Counted from the first letter of the stretch, positions 1 to 9,501 are shown. The stretch: 64,000 nucleotides of DNA from Blautia hansenii DSM 20583 (GCF_002222595.2 NZ_CP022413.2:2441501-2505500); one strand, 5' to 3'. The notes: generated from the sequence alone by a model not told the origin. Made by a program: numbers and translations.

Positions 1-14
1 AATGTATCTCTTTA

Positions 15-173
15 TCAAAACAGTTTCCTTTCAATTACTTCTCTCTGTTTTTTCTGAAGTAAGAAATCTCCGACCATTTCATAGAACTCCTTTTGTTCTT
101 CTGTTTCAGCCTCTAGTACAAGTTGTAATGTATCTTCTGGTTGTAATTTTTCATATTTCTTTACATCACACAT
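15..173 (-). CDS. small conserved-looking protein of unknown function (52 aa)
   Basis: A 52-residue acidic/charged protein beginning MCDVKKYEKL and ending ERKLF, with no membrane segment or recognisable domain; mostly predicted helical. I do not recognise a function. The start is set by an AAGGAAG ribosome-binding site just upstream of the ATG at 173. A longer in-frame ATG at 224 is excluded because it would lie upstream of the promoter -10 box (TATACT, 208-213). It has its own promoter and is separate from the prfA operon, whose terminator lies upstream. Real gene likely, role unknown. Confidence 0.6.
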   Translation of the reverse strand: MCDVKKYEKLQPEDTLQLVLEAETEEQKEFYEMVGDFLLQKKQREVIERKLF

Positions 174-207
174 AACAACACTTCCTTCTTTAAATAATCT
201 TTGATAT

Positions 208-237
208 AGTATAACAGTTTCCAATGGGTTCAGTCAA
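208..237 (-). promoter_or_regulatory. promoter of the 52-aa protein gene
   Basis: TTGACT (-35, 232-237), an 18-base spacer and TATACT (-10, 208-213) on the minus strand, about 35 bases before the chosen start codon. A good match to a vegetative sigma-A promoter. Confidence 0.6.
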
Positions 238-355
238 ATACAATGAGCTGGCTAACACCATTGGATTGTCTGGCATTGTAACTCTGAGGAACAGAGATGT
301 CAATATCAGATTTTAGGGGTTGTTTCTATGTGGCTATTAGTGTGTCTTTGAATGA

Positions 356-403
356 CAAAAAAATAGAAATCGGCTACATTTTCATCTGTAAAACCGATTT
401 CTA
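356..403 (-). terminator. intrinsic terminator of the prfA operon
   Basis: Inverted repeat TAGAAATCGG (364-373) / CCGATTTCTA (394-403), a perfect 10-bp stem, followed on the minus strand by a run of seven T (357-363). It lies about 60 bases after the prfA stop. The rest of 238-465 shows no convincing gene. Confidence 0.85.
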
Positions 404-465
404 CTCTATTCTTTATAAAATACAGGATACCTTACTTTCCCACAAATCCAGTAAAATCAAGGGAT

Positions 466-1542
466 TTAGGCATCTTTTTCTAAGCCACTTAAGCGTATCG
501 CTTGGTCTGCTGCAATCAGGTTATCAATAATCTCCTGAATATCTCCGTTCATAATACTGTCCAGTTTATGAAGTGTCAGCTTAATTCTATGGTCTGTCAC
601 ACGTCCCTGTGGGAAGTTATAGGTTCTGATTTTTTCAGAACGATCGCCTGTCCCTACCTGACTTCTTCTTGCCTCTGCTTCTGCATCATGACGTTTCTGA
701 AGCTCCATATCATACAGACGGGAACGCAGTACTTTTAAGGCTTTATCCTTATTCTTTAACTGTGACTTCTCATCCTGACAGGAAATTACAATACCTGTAG
801 GAATATGTGTCAGACGCACTGCGGAGTCTGTTGTATTTACACACTGTCCACCATTTCCGGATGCCCTGAAAACATCAAACTTACAATCATTTAAGTCCAG
901 TTCAAAGTCAATTTCCTCTGCTTCCGGCATAATCGCAACAGTAATGGTTGAAGTATGAATACGTCCGCCGCTTTCTGTCTCTGGTACACGCTGTACACGA
1001 TGTACTCCACTTTCATATTTCAGCTTGGAATAAGCTCCCTGTCCGTTAATCATAAATGTAACTTCCTTGAAACCGCCAATTCCGTTTTCATTTAAGCTTA
1101 ACATTTCAGTTCTCCAGTTCTGAGACTCTGCGTATTTTACATACATTCTGTAAATCTCAGCCGCAAACAAAGCAGCCTCATCACCGCCGGCACCTGCGCG
1201 AATTTCCACGATAACGTTTTTGTCATCATTAGGGTCTTTCGGTAAAAGAAGAATTTTCAATTCCTGCTCTAATTCTTCAATACGCTTTTTCGCATCAGAA
1301 AGCTCCTCTTTTAACATTTCACGCATTTCTTCATCAGACTCTTCATCCAGCATCATCAAGCTGTCCTCTACTGTCTCCTTGCAGTTTTTATATTCTGTAT
1401 ACGCATCTGCAATAGGCTGAAGCTCGCTCTGCTCTTTCATAAGCTTCTGAAATCTCGCGGTATCATTTGCCACTGTAGGCTCATTTAACTCATTTAAAAT
1501 TTCTTCAAGGCGGACTAAAATGTCCTCTAATTTATCAAACAT
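466..1542 (-). CDS. prfA: peptide chain release factor 1
   Basis: Class I release factor that reads UAA/UAG and triggers hydrolysis of peptidyl-tRNA in the ribosome. The 358-residue length is normal. The universal GGQ catalytic motif is present in the context [15 protein letters not shown]; its Gln is the residue that PrmC methylates. The PxT codon-recognition area appears as [10 protein letters not shown]. The start is the ATG at 1542, preceded by AAGGAGGAACAAC; an upstream in-frame start has no better site. The 5' end overlaps the end of prmC by 8 bases, so the two are translationally coupled. This is the last gene of the rpmE-yqhQ-prmC-prfA block. Confidence 0.97.
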   Translation of the reverse strand: MFDKLEDILVRLEEILNELNEPTVANDTARFQKLMKEQSELQPIADAYTEYKNCKETVEDSLMMLDEESDEEMREMLKEELSDAKKRIEELEQELKILLLPKDPNDDKNVIVEIRAGAGGDEAALFAAEIYRMYVKYAESQNWRTEMLSLNENGIGGFKEVTFMINGQGAYSKLKYESGVHRVQRVPETESGGRIHTSTITVAIMPEAEEIDFELDLNDCKFDVFRASGNGGQCVNTTDSAVRLTHIPTGIVISCQDEKSQLKNKDKALKVLRSRLYDMELQKRHDAEAEARRSQVGTGDRSEKIRTYNFPQGRVTDHRIKLTLHKLDSIMNGDIQEIIDNLIAADQAIRLSGLEKDA

Positions 1543-2392
1543 GTTGTTCCTCCTTCTCAATTCTTCCTGTAACTACTCTGTCAAGTCCTGCCAAATCCTG
1601 CAAAACCTGAACTTCCTTATATCCATTCTCTTTCATAAATTCCGATACTGCTTTTCCCTGATTATAGCCGATTTCAAAAGCCAGTATCCCATTATTTTTT
1701 AGATATTTTCCTGCCTGCATTGTAATTTCCCTGTAAAAAAACAGTCCGTCTTCTGTTCCATCCAATGCCATACGAGGTTCATACAATTTCACTTCATCCA
1801 TCAGACCTTCAATGACCGAAGTTTCAATATACGGCGGATTTGAAACGATTATATCATAACTCCCCGACACTTTGTCAAACAAATCACTCTGCACCCAAGA
1901 AACTTCTATTCCCAATTCTTTACTGTTTCTCTGTGCTACTTCAAGGGCTTTTTCAGATAAATCTACACCTGTTCCTGATGCCTGCTTTAAATTCGCCAGC
2001 AATGCTAATAAAATACAGCCGCTTCCTGTACACATATCCAGAAGCTTTAGATTTTCTTTTTCTTTTGACAAACTTAAAACCTGTTCTACCAGTACTTCCG
2101 TATCCTGTCTGGGAATTAATACATTTTCATTTACAAAAAATTTCATTCCGTAGAAATAAGCTTCCTTTGTAAGCTGCTGCAACGGAATATGCTTTCCTCT
2201 CTGTTCAATCAGAATTTGATATTCCTCTATATCATTCTCACTGATTTCTTCATCCTCATGTACAAAATACCAACTTCTGGATATCCCTGATACATATTCT
2301 AAAAGAAGCCATGCATCAAGATTTGCATCTTCTATTTCACATTCCAGAAGCCTTTGTTTCCCATACTCTAAAGCATCCTTGTATGTCTTCAT
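1535..2392 (-). CDS. prmC: peptide chain release factor N5-glutamine methyltransferase
   Basis: SAM-dependent methyltransferase that modifies the GGQ glutamine of release factors, encoded directly before its substrate gene prfA. The 285-residue protein has an N-terminal helical substrate domain, then a Rossmann methyltransferase domain with the SAM loop [10 protein letters not shown] and the diagnostic NPPY motif (SNPPYIET), plus the IPRQDTE segment typical of PrmC. The start is the ATG at 2392, six bases after GAGGAG; its A is also the last base of the TGA of the upstream gene. Coupled translation with both neighbours is expected. Confidence 0.95.
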   Translation of the reverse strand: MKTYKDALEYGKQRLLECEIEDANLDAWLLLEYVSGISRSWYFVHEDEEISENDIEEYQILIEQRGKHIPLQQLTKEAYFYGMKFFVNENVLIPRQDTEVLVEQVLSLSKEKENLKLLDMCTGSGCILLALLANLKQASGTGVDLSEKALEVAQRNSKELGIEVSWVQSDLFDKVSGSYDIIVSNPPYIETSVIEGLMDEVKLYEPRMALDGTEDGLFFYREITMQAGKYLKNNGILAFEIGYNQGKAVSEFMKENGYKEVQVLQDLAGLDRVVTGRIEKEEQHV

Positions 2393-3369
2393 CAGCACTC
2401 CTCGTCTATCTTCACATCTGGAAAATTCTCTTTTAGATAAGCTTTCCAGTCAAACACCGCTTCCACTGCCTTAATTGCTACTTCTGCCATATCCGGTGTC
2501 GGTTCTTTTGTTGTAAGCTTCTGAAGTGCCATACCCGGTTTTGAGAAAAATGCCACTACCGAATTATCACTGTTTCCTGCCAATCGGATAACCTCATAAG
2601 AAACTCCTGCAATAACCGGAACCAGTAAAATACGAACCAGCACACGAAGCCACATAGTTTTTATAGGAACTACTGCAAAAAATCCCAAAAAGAAAATAAT
2701 ACTGATAATAATAACAAAAAACAAAAAGCTGGTTCCGCATCTCTTATGAAATCTTGAGCTTTTCATAACATTTTCTACATTCAACGGAAGACCATTCTCC
2801 ACACAGTTAATACATTTATGCTCTGCTCCGTGATACATAAAGACTCTCTGTATATCCTGCATTTTGGAAATCAACAGCATATAGGCTAAAAACAGAACAA
2901 TTCTCACTCCTGCCTCTGCCAATGTTACCCCTGTTTCGGAAACGCCTATGTTCCGAAGCAGACTTGCCAACAAATACGGCAGAACGATAAACAATCCCAC
3001 AGACAGCACAACAGACAAAATAACCGTTCCTGTCATCAAAGCCTTATCTGCCTTTTCTTTCTTTGCCAGCTCTTTTTCCTTTTCTTCCCCTTCCAGCTGC
3101 TCTCTCTTTTTCAAATCTTCCTCATCTTCAAAAAAAGTGGCAGAATACATCAGGCATTTTGTTCCTACCACCAGAGAGTCAATAAAGCTAAAAACGCCTC
3201 GCAGAATAGGAAGCTTCTGAAGGCTCTTGCATTTTACAACGCTTTTATAGTCTTCAACCTTTACCTCTATTTCTTTATCCGGCTTTCTGACTGCAACAGA
3301 ATATACGTCTTTATGGCGCATCATAATTCCTTCCATTACAGCCTGTCCACCAATGTTTGATGATTTCAT
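2392..3369 (-). CDS. DUF1385 membrane protein, YqhQ-like
   Basis: A 325-residue protein of the DUF1385 (YqhQ) family, function unknown. It opens with the family hallmark NIGGQAVMEGIMMR and carries the HGAEHKCINCVE and CGTSFLF blocks in the middle, where conserved His/Cys residues suggest metal binding (inference). At least four hydrophobic segments lie between about residues 115 and 260. The start is the ATG at 3369 with GGAGGAAAAC just before it. It sits directly upstream of prmC with a one-base overlap, an arrangement common in Firmicutes. Confidence 0.85.
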   Translation of the reverse strand: MKSSNIGGQAVMEGIMMRHKDVYSVAVRKPDKEIEVKVEDYKSVVKCKSLQKLPILRGVFSFIDSLVVGTKCLMYSATFFEDEEDLKKREQLEGEEKEKELAKKEKADKALMTGTVILSVVLSVGLFIVLPYLLASLLRNIGVSETGVTLAEAGVRIVLFLAYMLLISKMQDIQRVFMYHGAEHKCINCVENGLPLNVENVMKSSRFHKRCGTSFLFFVIIISIIFFLGFFAVVPIKTMWLRVLVRILLVPVIAGVSYEVIRLAGNSDNSVVAFFSKPGMALQKLTTKEPTPDMAEVAIKAVEAVFDWKAYLKENFPDVKIDEEC

Positions 3370-3390
3370 GTTTTCCTCCAAACACAATAA

Positions 3391-3418
3391 GAGGCTGAAG
3401 TTTTAAAACCTCAGCCTC
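3391..3418 (-). terminator. hairpin between rpmE and the yqhQ-like gene
   Basis: Perfect 8-bp inverted repeat GAGGCTGA (3391-3398) / TCAGCCTC (3411-3418), followed on the minus strand by a weak T-containing tail (TTATTGTGTTT). It may partly terminate rpmE transcription while allowing read-through into the downstream genes. Confidence 0.55.
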
Positions 3419-3427
3419 TCCTACCTT

Positions 3428-3631
3428 TTATTTATTCATGCCGTATTTCTTATTAAATTTATCAATACGTCCACGAGCCTGTGCAGCTTTCTGCTGTCCT
3501 GTATAGAAAGGATGACATTTAGAGCAAACTTCCACGCGGAGCTCAGACTTTGTAGAACCTGTCTTAAATGTATTTCCACAGTTGCATGTTACTGTACATT
3601 CCTGATAATTTGGATGGATTCCTTCTCTCAT
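3428..3631 (-). CDS. rpmE: 50S ribosomal protein L31
   Basis: A 67-residue L31 of the zinc-binding type. The four ligands are visible as TCNCG (CxC) and [11 protein letters not shown] (CxxC). L31 joins the large subunit near the intersubunit bridge. The ATG at 3631 follows GAGGTG by six bases; an in-frame GTG three codons earlier overlaps that ribosome-binding site and is not used. It lies downstream of rho, as in many Firmicutes, but has its own promoter. Confidence 0.97.
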   Translation of the reverse strand: MREGIHPNYQECTVTCNCGNTFKTGSTKSELRVEVCSKCHPFYTGQQKAAQARGRIDKFNKKYGMNK

Positions 3632-3702
3632 TTTATTCACCTCTTATATATTTTTATTATTTATATTGTTTTATTGCGTTTTCAAATTCAAACAGCTTTT
3701 GC

Positions 3703-3731
3703 AGTATATCATATTCTCATAATAATTGCAA
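3703..3731 (-). promoter_or_regulatory. rpmE promoter
   Basis: TTGCAA (-35, 3726-3731), 17-base spacer, TATACT (-10, 3703-3708) on the minus strand, between the rho stop and rpmE. Confidence 0.6.
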
Positions 3732-3757
3732 GTGTTATTCCCGAAATCCTCTATTCT

Positions 3758-5113
3758 TTATGAAAGAATTCGCTGTTTTTTGATTGTCTGAACAAATTCT
3801 GCGTTATCTTTTGTTCTTGCGAACATATTTAAGATATTTTCTGTGGCTTCATCACTCTTCATACCGTTTAATGCCTTACGCATAATGTCCACTGCTTCCT
3901 GTTCCTCAGCAGTTAAAAGCAGGTCTTCACGCCTTGTCCCTGATTTGGCAATATCAATAGCCGGAAAAACTCTCTTTTCCTGAAGCTTTCTGTCAAGAAC
4001 CAGTTCCATGTTGCCCGTTCCTTTAAATTCTTCGTATACCACATCATCCATCTTGCTGCCTGTATCTACAAGCGCTGTTGCCAAAATAGTAAGGCTTCCG
4101 CCCTCTCTCATATTTCTTGCCGCACCGAAAAATCTCTTTGGCATGTGAAGCGCTGCCGGATCAAGACCACCGGACAAGGTACGTCCACTTGGCGGCACTG
4201 TGAGGTTGTAGGCTCTTGCCAGTCTGGTAATACTGTCTATGAAAATCGTAACATCTTTTTTATGTTCTACCAGACGTTTTGCCCTTTCAATGGTCATCTC
4301 AGACACACGTTTATGGTGCTCCGGAAGCTCATCAAATGTAGAATAAATAATTTCTACATTTTTGCCCTTAATTGCCTCTTTGATATCGGTAACTTCCTCC
4401 GGACGTTCATCGATTAACAGGATAATCAGGTGCATTTCCGGATTATTCTTTAAAATGGACTTCGCCGCATCCTTTAAAAGTGTTGTCTTACCTGCTTTTG
4501 GAGGAGATACAATCATTCCCCTCTGTCCTTTTCCGATAGGACTCACCAAATCCGTAATGCGCATAGCCATACTTCCGCCCGGACGTTCCAAATGCAGACG
4601 CTCGTTTGGGAAAATCGGTGTCATATCTTCAAAGTTCAAACGATGTATTTCATTAGCTTTGATATCGTTGATATGCGTAACATATAAAAGCGCTGAAAAT
4701 TTCTCATTCTGACTTTTTACTCTTGTATTTCCTTTTAAAATATCTCCTGTTTTCAAATTAAAACGGCGAATTTGAGACGGTGACACATACACGTCATTTT
4801 CTCCCGGCAGATAATTATCGCTTCGGATAAATCCGTAACCGTCAGGCAATACCTCTAAAATTCCTTTTACCGTAATACCGCTGTCTAATTCAGACTGCTC
4901 CATCGGCGCTCTGGAGCTTTTTGCTTCTTCCGTTTGGTTTTCTGCGCTCTTTGTTTCAACTGTTTTATTTTCCATACTTTTCTCTTTCTGGTCTTCTTCT
5001 ACCATACGCTCTACCAGCTCACTTTTTTTCAATGTGGAAATTCCTTTTAAGCCTCTGGCTTTTGCCACTTCCTTTAATGCTCCAAGTGACAGGGACTCAT
5101 ATTTTTCTCTCAT
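3758..5113 (-). CDS. rho: transcription termination factor Rho
   Basis: Hexameric RNA-dependent helicase that ends transcription of untranslated RNA. The 451-residue protein has an N-terminal helix-extended-loop-helix domain (about 1-45), a low-complexity acidic/Lys linker (about 45-75), a cold-shock-type RNA-binding domain (about 80-155, with DGYGFIRS), and the RecA-like ATPase with Walker [12 protein letters not shown] near residue 205 and the DERPEEVTD stretch. The linker is short compared with those of Actinobacteria. The start ATG at 5113 is preceded by GGAAAGGAATATAGA. Confidence 0.97.
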   Translation of the reverse strand: MREKYESLSLGALKEVAKARGLKGISTLKKSELVERMVEEDQKEKSMENKTVETKSAENQTEEAKSSRAPMEQSELDSGITVKGILEVLPDGYGFIRSDNYLPGENDVYVSPSQIRRFNLKTGDILKGNTRVKSQNEKFSALLYVTHINDIKANEIHRLNFEDMTPIFPNERLHLERPGGSMAMRITDLVSPIGKGQRGMIVSPPKAGKTTLLKDAAKSILKNNPEMHLIILLIDERPEEVTDIKEAIKGKNVEIIYSTFDELPEHHKRVSEMTIERAKRLVEHKKDVTIFIDSITRLARAYNLTVPPSGRTLSGGLDPAALHMPKRFFGAARNMREGGSLTILATALVDTGSKMDDVVYEEFKGTGNMELVLDRKLQEKRVFPAIDIAKSGTRREDLLLTAEEQEAVDIMRKALNGMKSDEATENILNMFARTKDNAEFVQTIKKQRILS

Positions 5114-5231
5114 TCTATATTCCTTTCCGACCTATACCTTTTCTTCAATTATTAGTTATTTGGAAATATTTTGTCTGAATTGACCTGAGTTAAAATCTCG
5201 AAATTTTCAAAATCCGTACTGATGCGTTATT

Positions 5232-5260
5232 AGCATAACATACTTTTTCAAAATTTGCAA
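5232..5260 (-). promoter_or_regulatory. rho promoter
   Basis: TTGCAA (-35, 5255-5260), 17-base spacer, TATGCT (-10, 5232-5237), with TG one base before the -10 hexamer. It implies a leader of about 110 bases before rho, in which I see no known attenuator. Confidence 0.5.
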
Positions 5261-5273
5261 AGTATTTGTTGGC

Positions 5274-5310
5274 GAAAAAAAGCCGGTACAGATTTTTCTC
5301 CATACCGGCT
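5274..5310 (-). terminator. terminator after the DUF1540 gene
   Basis: Stem AGCCGGTA (5281-5288) / TACCGGCT (5303-5310), followed on the minus strand by at least six T. A clean Rho-independent terminator 25 bases past the DUF1540 stop. Confidence 0.9.
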
Positions 5311-5334
5311 GTCAGTTTAAAGCTATTTTACTGT

Positions 5335-5652
5335 TTATTTCACAGAGAAGCTTCCACATTCTGTGTCGGAGCATTTGCAGGCATTTCTTCCCGCAATGGT
5401 GATTTCCTCTGCGTCACATCTTTCCTCTTTGTTAAAAGTACATTCGCAAGCCTTACATTCCACCTGAATATGAGGAGTTGCACTGCCGCATCCACAGCTG
5501 TTGCTTGCACTTTCTCTTCTTTCCACAAAGCTTTTACAGGATGTTCCTTCCGATTTCTTCGCTGTTCTTCCATCTACTAGAATGTCGCCTTTTGCACAAT
5601 ACTCGTCCTTGTTATACAAACAGTTTTTAACAGTACAATTTAATAATGGCAT
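5335..5652 (-). CDS. DUF1540 protein with two Cys-rich modules
   Basis: A 105-residue protein made of two DUF1540-type cysteine modules. The first (about 5-40) has CTVKNCLYN...YCAKGDILVDG...C; the second (about 62-100) has CKACECTFN...RCDAEEITIAG...CKCSDTEC. The linker carries a CGCGSA stretch. Small metal (probably zinc) binding is inferred from the cysteines; no enzymatic role is known. The start follows AGGAGGTAGGAAG. The gene is monocistronic or follows thrS by 63 bases, with its own terminator. Confidence 0.85.
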   Translation of the reverse strand: MPLLNCTVKNCLYNKDEYCAKGDILVDGRTAKKSEGTSCKSFVERRESASNSCGCGSATPHIQVECKACECTFNKEERCDAEEITIAGRNACKCSDTECGSFSVK

Positions 5653-5715
5653 CTTCCTACCTCCTGAATTTTAATTTATCAGTGATAGCATTTCCCTTTT
5701 CTGCCATTCTATACT

Positions 5716-7692
5716 CTATTTTTCAATTCTGTTTCCCTGAGCATCTATTTCGATTTTGCGAATTTCCTTTGTACGGATTTCCTTGCAGATTGCATCAATA
5801 AATTCAGATAATGTTTTCTGTCCCTCATCTCCTAAGTAACGGCTTCTTACAGATACTACCTTGTCTTCTTCCTCTTTCGCTCCCACAACCAGCATATAAG
5901 GAACTTTTTCAAGACGTGCTTCTCTGATTTTGTAACCGATTTTTTCAGAACGGTTGTCCACGCTGGAACGAATTCCATTTGCTTTTAACTGTTTCTGAAC
6001 TTCATTTGCATAATCTCCATATTTTTCAGAAATAGGAAGTACACGAACCTGTTCCGGACACAGCCATGTTGGGAATAATCCGGCATATTTTTCAATCAGC
6101 CATGCCAGTGTTCTTTCATAACATCCCATAGAAGTTCTGTGGATAATATAAGGACGTTTCTTATCACCATTTTCATCAATATAATACATATCAAACTGCT
6201 CTGCCAAAAGTGCATCCCACTGAATCGTAATCATAGTATCTTCTTTTCCGTATACGTTCTTTGCGTTGATATCTACCTTTGGTCCGTAGAAAGCAGCTTC
6301 TCCTACATCTTCTACAAAAGGAACACCAAGCTCTGTCAGAATATTTCTGATATGTCCTTCTGTTTCTTCCCAAACTTCCGGCTCACCAATATATTTTTCT
6401 TTATTTTCCGGATCCCATTTTGATAAATGGTAAGTAACATCTTCCTCTACACCTAATGTTTCCAGACAATGTTTTGCCAATGCAAGACAGCCTTTAAACT
6501 CTTCTACCATCTGATCCGGTCTTACAATTAAGTGTCCCTCAGAAATAGTAAACTGGCGAACTCTTGTCAGTCCGTGCATCTCACCGGAATCTTCGTTTCT
6601 GAATAAAGTAGAAGTTTCACCATAACGGATAGGTAATTCTCTGTAAGAATGCTGATTTGCTTTGTATACATAATACTGGAATGGGCATGTCATAGGACGA
6701 AGTGCAAAGACTTCTTTATCCTTTTCTTCATCTCCCAGTACAAACATACCTTCTTTATAATGATCCCAATGACCTGAAATTTTATACAAATCGTTCTTTG
6801 CCATCAATGGTGTTTTTGTACGAACATAGCCCCATTCATTATCTTCCAAATCTTCAATCCATCTCTGAAGCTCTTTCAGCATAATTACGCCTTTTGGCAT
6901 TAAAAGAGGAAGTCCCTGTCCAATAACATCAACAGTTGTAAATAAGCCCATTTCACGTCCCAGTTTATTGTGGTCTCTTTTCTTCGCTTCTTCTAACTGC
7001 TCTAAATATTCATTCAACTCATCTTTCTTACTAAAAGCTGTACCATAAATACGAGAAAGCATTTTGTTCTTTTCGTCACCTCTCCAGTATGCCCCTGAAG
7101 AAGAAATCAGTTTAAATGCTTTTACTCCCTTTGTGCTCATTAAATGAGGGCCTGCACATAAATCTACAAAATCCCCCTGAGAATAGAAGGAAATTTCTTC
7201 TCCTTCCGGTAAATCTTTAATCAGTTCTACTTTGTAGTCCTCACCTTTTTCTTCCATGAATTTAATAGCTTCTTCTCGAGGCATTGTATAACGCTGAATT
7301 TTGGCACCTTTTTTAATAATTTTTTTCATTTCTTTTTCCAGTGCATCCAACTCCTCACGGCTGAAAGACTCATGGTCAAAGTCATAGTAAAATCCTGTAT
7401 CAATAGAAGGTCCGATTGCCAGTTTTGCTTCCGGATATAAGTTCTTCACAGCCTCAGCTAACACATGGGATGCTGTATGGCGCAGAGCTGCCAGACCTTT
7501 TTCATCATTTGCTGTTAAAATATTCAGTTCACAGTCTTCAGACACCTGTGTTCTTAAGTCTACTACTTCTCCGTTTACTTCACCTGCACAGGCTGCTCTT
7601 GCAAGACCTTCGCTGATATCCAAAGCAATTTCATATACAGATTTACTTTCTGCATATTCTTTTTTTGAACCATCTTTTAATGTAATAATCAT
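5716..7692 (-). CDS. thrS: threonyl-tRNA synthetase
   Basis: Charges tRNA-Thr and edits mischarged Ser-tRNA-Thr. The 658-residue protein has the full bacterial layout: TGS domain (1-60), the editing/SAD domain (about 65-230, with HTASHVLAEAV), the class II catalytic core (about 240-530) including the zinc-site Cys in RPMTCPFQYY and motif 2 around YGETSTLFRNEDSGEMHGLTR, and a C-terminal anticodon-binding domain beginning near PEQVRVLPI. Expression is governed by the T-box leader upstream. Confidence is very high. Confidence 0.98.
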   Translation of the reverse strand: MIITLKDGSKKEYAESKSVYEIALDISEGLARAACAGEVNGEVVDLRTQVSEDCELNILTANDEKGLAALRHTASHVLAEAVKNLYPEAKLAIGPSIDTGFYYDFDHESFSREELDALEKEMKKIIKKGAKIQRYTMPREEAIKFMEEKGEDYKVELIKDLPEGEEISFYSQGDFVDLCAGPHLMSTKGVKAFKLISSSGAYWRGDEKNKMLSRIYGTAFSKKDELNEYLEQLEEAKKRDHNKLGREMGLFTTVDVIGQGLPLLMPKGVIMLKELQRWIEDLEDNEWGYVRTKTPLMAKNDLYKISGHWDHYKEGMFVLGDEEKDKEVFALRPMTCPFQYYVYKANQHSYRELPIRYGETSTLFRNEDSGEMHGLTRVRQFTISEGHLIVRPDQMVEEFKGCLALAKHCLETLGVEEDVTYHLSKWDPENKEKYIGEPEVWEETEGHIRNILTELGVPFVEDVGEAAFYGPKVDINAKNVYGKEDTMITIQWDALLAEQFDMYYIDENGDKKRPYIIHRTSMGCYERTLAWLIEKYAGLFPTWLCPEQVRVLPISEKYGDYANEVQKQLKANGIRSSVDNRSEKIGYKIREARLEKVPYMLVVGAKEEEDKVVSVRSRYLGDEGQKTLSEFIDAICKEIRTKEIRKIEIDAQGNRIEK

Positions 7693-7760
7693 TTCTATTC
7701 TCCTCTCTTTCTTTTTGCAGGAAAGGAATTTGTTTCATAGGACTCAATATCCAATAAGAT

Positions 7761-8016
7761 AAAAAAACTCCGTCCCCTGCTGCCTGTTTCTGACTGCAAG
7801 GGACGGATTATCTTATCTATATCCGCGGTTCCACCCTTTTTGTTAAAAGCAAATGCTTTACTAACCACTTCATTTGATGATAACGGAATCACCGGACCGG
7901 ATTAGGGCCACTCAGAGGTAGTTTTCAAATGCTTCCGTGACAGAGTGTTTTCAGCATGCACACTCCTCTCTGTGACCTTCCACATTTTACTCGTCTCGTC
8001 AACGTGTTCTTTTTCT
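7761..8016 (-). promoter_or_regulatory. threonine T-box riboswitch leader of thrS
   Basis: A complete T-box leader on the minus strand. The T-box sequence AGGGTGGAACCGCGGAT is at 7821-7837. It is followed by an intrinsic terminator, CCGTCCC/GGGACGG (arms 7800-7806 and 7770-7776) and then seven T (7761-7767). The upstream Stem I region includes an AGAGAG element. The likely specifier codon is ACC at 7917-7919, followed by TCTGAG, matching threonine. Uncharged tRNA-Thr should stabilise the antiterminator and switch thrS on. An open frame crossing 7695-7892 in this leader is a shadow. Confidence 0.93.
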
Positions 8017-8022
8017 ATCCAC

Positions 8023-8052
8023 ATAATATATCCTATATCTTTTACTTGTCAA
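8023..8052 (-). promoter_or_regulatory. thrS promoter
   Basis: Consensus TTGACA (-35, 8047-8052), 18-base spacer, TATTAT (-10, 8023-8028). Transcription would begin near 8016, at the 5' end of the T-box leader. The promoter starts only 9 bases after the stop of the preceding gene. Confidence 0.8.
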
Positions 8053-8061
8053 CCTCTTTTT

Positions 8062-8814
8062 CTACAAATTTCCCAGAAGTCTGTCTTTCATCACTCCAAA
8101 GAATTCCCGAAGCAAATAATTCACCTGTAAAAATCGAGAATTTTTAGCAGCAATTCCATAAACTTTACACTGCATTTTCTTTTGAGCAATTCCGCTGCCA
8201 CGATAAATATGAAATCCATTGGTAACAATTCCAATTTTCAACTCTTTTAAATCCTTTTTACTATCTTGTTGAATGATTGGAATGGTAAAAGTAATATTCT
8301 GCTCTGTATTTCTGGACTTTTTTTCTAAAAGTAGCCTATTAAATGCAATTCCTTTTCTGCCAAGCTCCTCTGCCATACATTGTGCTTCCGAAATCCCCTC
8401 ATCTTCCCCTTTTCCACCTGAAAGAACTACCTTTGTTTTTTTATTTTCCTTCAAATATTTCTCTGCTCTATCAATACGATACTGTAAAGACTTACTAGGT
8501 ACATTTCCCCGTACCTGCGCTCCCAGCACCACAATATAATCCAGATTTTTCACTTCTTTTTGTCTCATGGCGCTGATAATCAAGCACTCCGAAAACACCA
8601 ATAATAGCAGAAATCCACCTAGAAAAATTCCGATAAGACCACTAAACCATACCGGAATTTCTATTCCAAAATAAATAAAGCTTCCCGCCAAAAAAAAACC
8701 GCTGCCAAGCAACAGCCACACCAGCGGAAACTTCGAAGACAATCCCGTCATCCTCCAAATTCCCAGAAAATACAACACACTGACAAATCCTAAAAGAAAA
8801 CAAATCCCTGCCAT
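8062..8814 (-). CDS. YdcF/ElyC-family (DUF218) membrane protein
   Basis: A 250-residue protein with three hydrophobic segments in its first 85 residues, then a DUF218 domain beginning DYIVVLGAQVRGNVPS. Further family signatures are VLSGGKGEDEGISEA and the later RNTEQNITFT and GIVTNGFHIYRGSG blocks. Relatives (SanA, ElyC, YdcF) affect envelope integrity, but the reaction is unknown. The start follows TAGGAGTAAAA. A promoter TTGTGT-18-TATTAT lies at 8828-8857. Confidence 0.85.
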   Translation of the reverse strand: MAGICFLLGFVSVLYFLGIWRMTGLSSKFPLVWLLLGSGFFLAGSFIYFGIEIPVWFSGLIGIFLGGFLLLLVFSECLIISAMRQKEVKNLDYIVVLGAQVRGNVPSKSLQYRIDRAEKYLKENKKTKVVLSGGKGEDEGISEAQCMAEELGRKGIAFNRLLLEKKSRNTEQNITFTIPIIQQDSKKDLKELKIGIVTNGFHIYRGSGIAQKKMQCKVYGIAAKNSRFLQVNYLLREFFGVMKDRLLGNL

Positions 8815-8827
8815 TTTTACTCCTACA

Positions 8828-8857
8828 ATAATACAACTATCATAATATTTTACACAA
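8828..8857 (-). promoter_or_regulatory. promoter of the YdcF-like gene
   Basis: TTGTGT (8852-8857), 18-base spacer, TATTAT (8828-8833) on the minus strand, 14 bases before the start codon at 8814. The short leader makes the exact box choice uncertain. Confidence 0.4.
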
Positions 8858-8880
8858 GAAATCTTTTGTTATTGATAGAA

Positions 8881-8984
8881 GCTCAGCATTTCATTTGCAA
8901 ATGAAGTAGCTGAGCCTATATCGTATAAAAAAACAGAACCTTTTACCAAACAGCCTGCCCTGTATCTGATAAAAAATTCTGTTC
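8881..8984 (-). terminator. terminator region after the SEC-C gene
   Basis: On the minus strand, arms at 8977-8983 (AACAGAA) and 8932-8938 (TTCTGTT) enclose a loop with a smaller inner hairpin, followed by TTTTTT at 8926-8931. Immediately beyond is a second hairpin, GCTCAGC (8881-8887) / GCTGAGC, with an inner TTCATTT/AAATGAA stem and no T tract. Confidence 0.55.
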
Positions 8985-8997
8985 CTTTATCACTTAT

Positions 8998-9501
8998 TTA
9001 TTTTCTTCCGCAGCAGTGTTTATATTTCTTACCGCTTCCGCATGGACATGGGTCGTTACGTCCGATTTTAGGACCTTTTACAACAGTACCGGATTTTTTC
9101 TGCTCTAAGTACAGTTCTTTTCTCTTTTCTTCTGAGAAAATGCTGTTCCACTGTGGAAGCTCGTATAACCAGTCTGCTTTTGCGTCTACCATGTTTTTAT
9201 ACAGAGTTTCTAAATCATATCCTAAATTTACCTCTGTATTTTCATCCATTTCTTCGATTGGGTTCTGAATTTTCAAGCTGTCGTTAATACCGTCAAGGAA
9301 ACCTACCATAGACATCAATTCTACATCGAATTTTTCTGCCAGTTCTTTTACTGTACCTTTTACAACTTCATTTGGATTGCTGAGAAGTTTTTCGTAAATT
9401 CCCTTTTCAATTAAAAAGTACTCTGTCCAGAATTTCTGCAGCTGTGCTCTGTCAGCCTGCTGAGAGTATGCCATATCTCTCCATTCCTGTAATAATGCCA
9501 T
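8998..9501 (-). CDS. SEC-C motif protein of unknown function
   Basis: A 167-residue helical protein whose C-terminus is a SEC-C zinc motif, [21 protein letters not shown], like the tail of SecA. Here the motif stands alone with a roughly 130-residue helical domain, not a translocase motor, so this is not SecA. The motif may give metal-dependent ribosome or protein binding (inference). The ATG at 9501 is chosen because AGGTAAG lies upstream; an in-frame start 17 codons earlier has no ribosome-binding site. Confidence 0.8.
   Translation of the reverse strand: MALLQEWRDMAYSQQADRAQLQKFWTEYFLIEKGIYEKLLSNPNEVVKGTVKELAEKFDVELMSMVGFLDGINDSLKIQNPIEEMDENTEVNLGYDLETLYKNMVDAKADWLYELPQWNSIFSEEKRKELYLEQKKSGTVVKGPKIGRNDPCPCGSGKKYKHCCGRK

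Noticed and set aside
297..530. 77-residue frame on the plus strand near the prfA 3' end
   Set aside because: It covers the prfA terminator and the end of prfA on the other strand, with no ribosome-binding site.
7695..7892. 65-residue frame upstream of thrS on the minus strand
   Set aside because: It runs through the T-box motif and terminator; the bases are explained by RNA structure, and no ribosome-binding site is seen.
8998..9501. SecA fragment
   Set aside because: Only the SEC-C tail motif is shared; no DEAD motor is present, and the protein looks complete with its own start and terminator.
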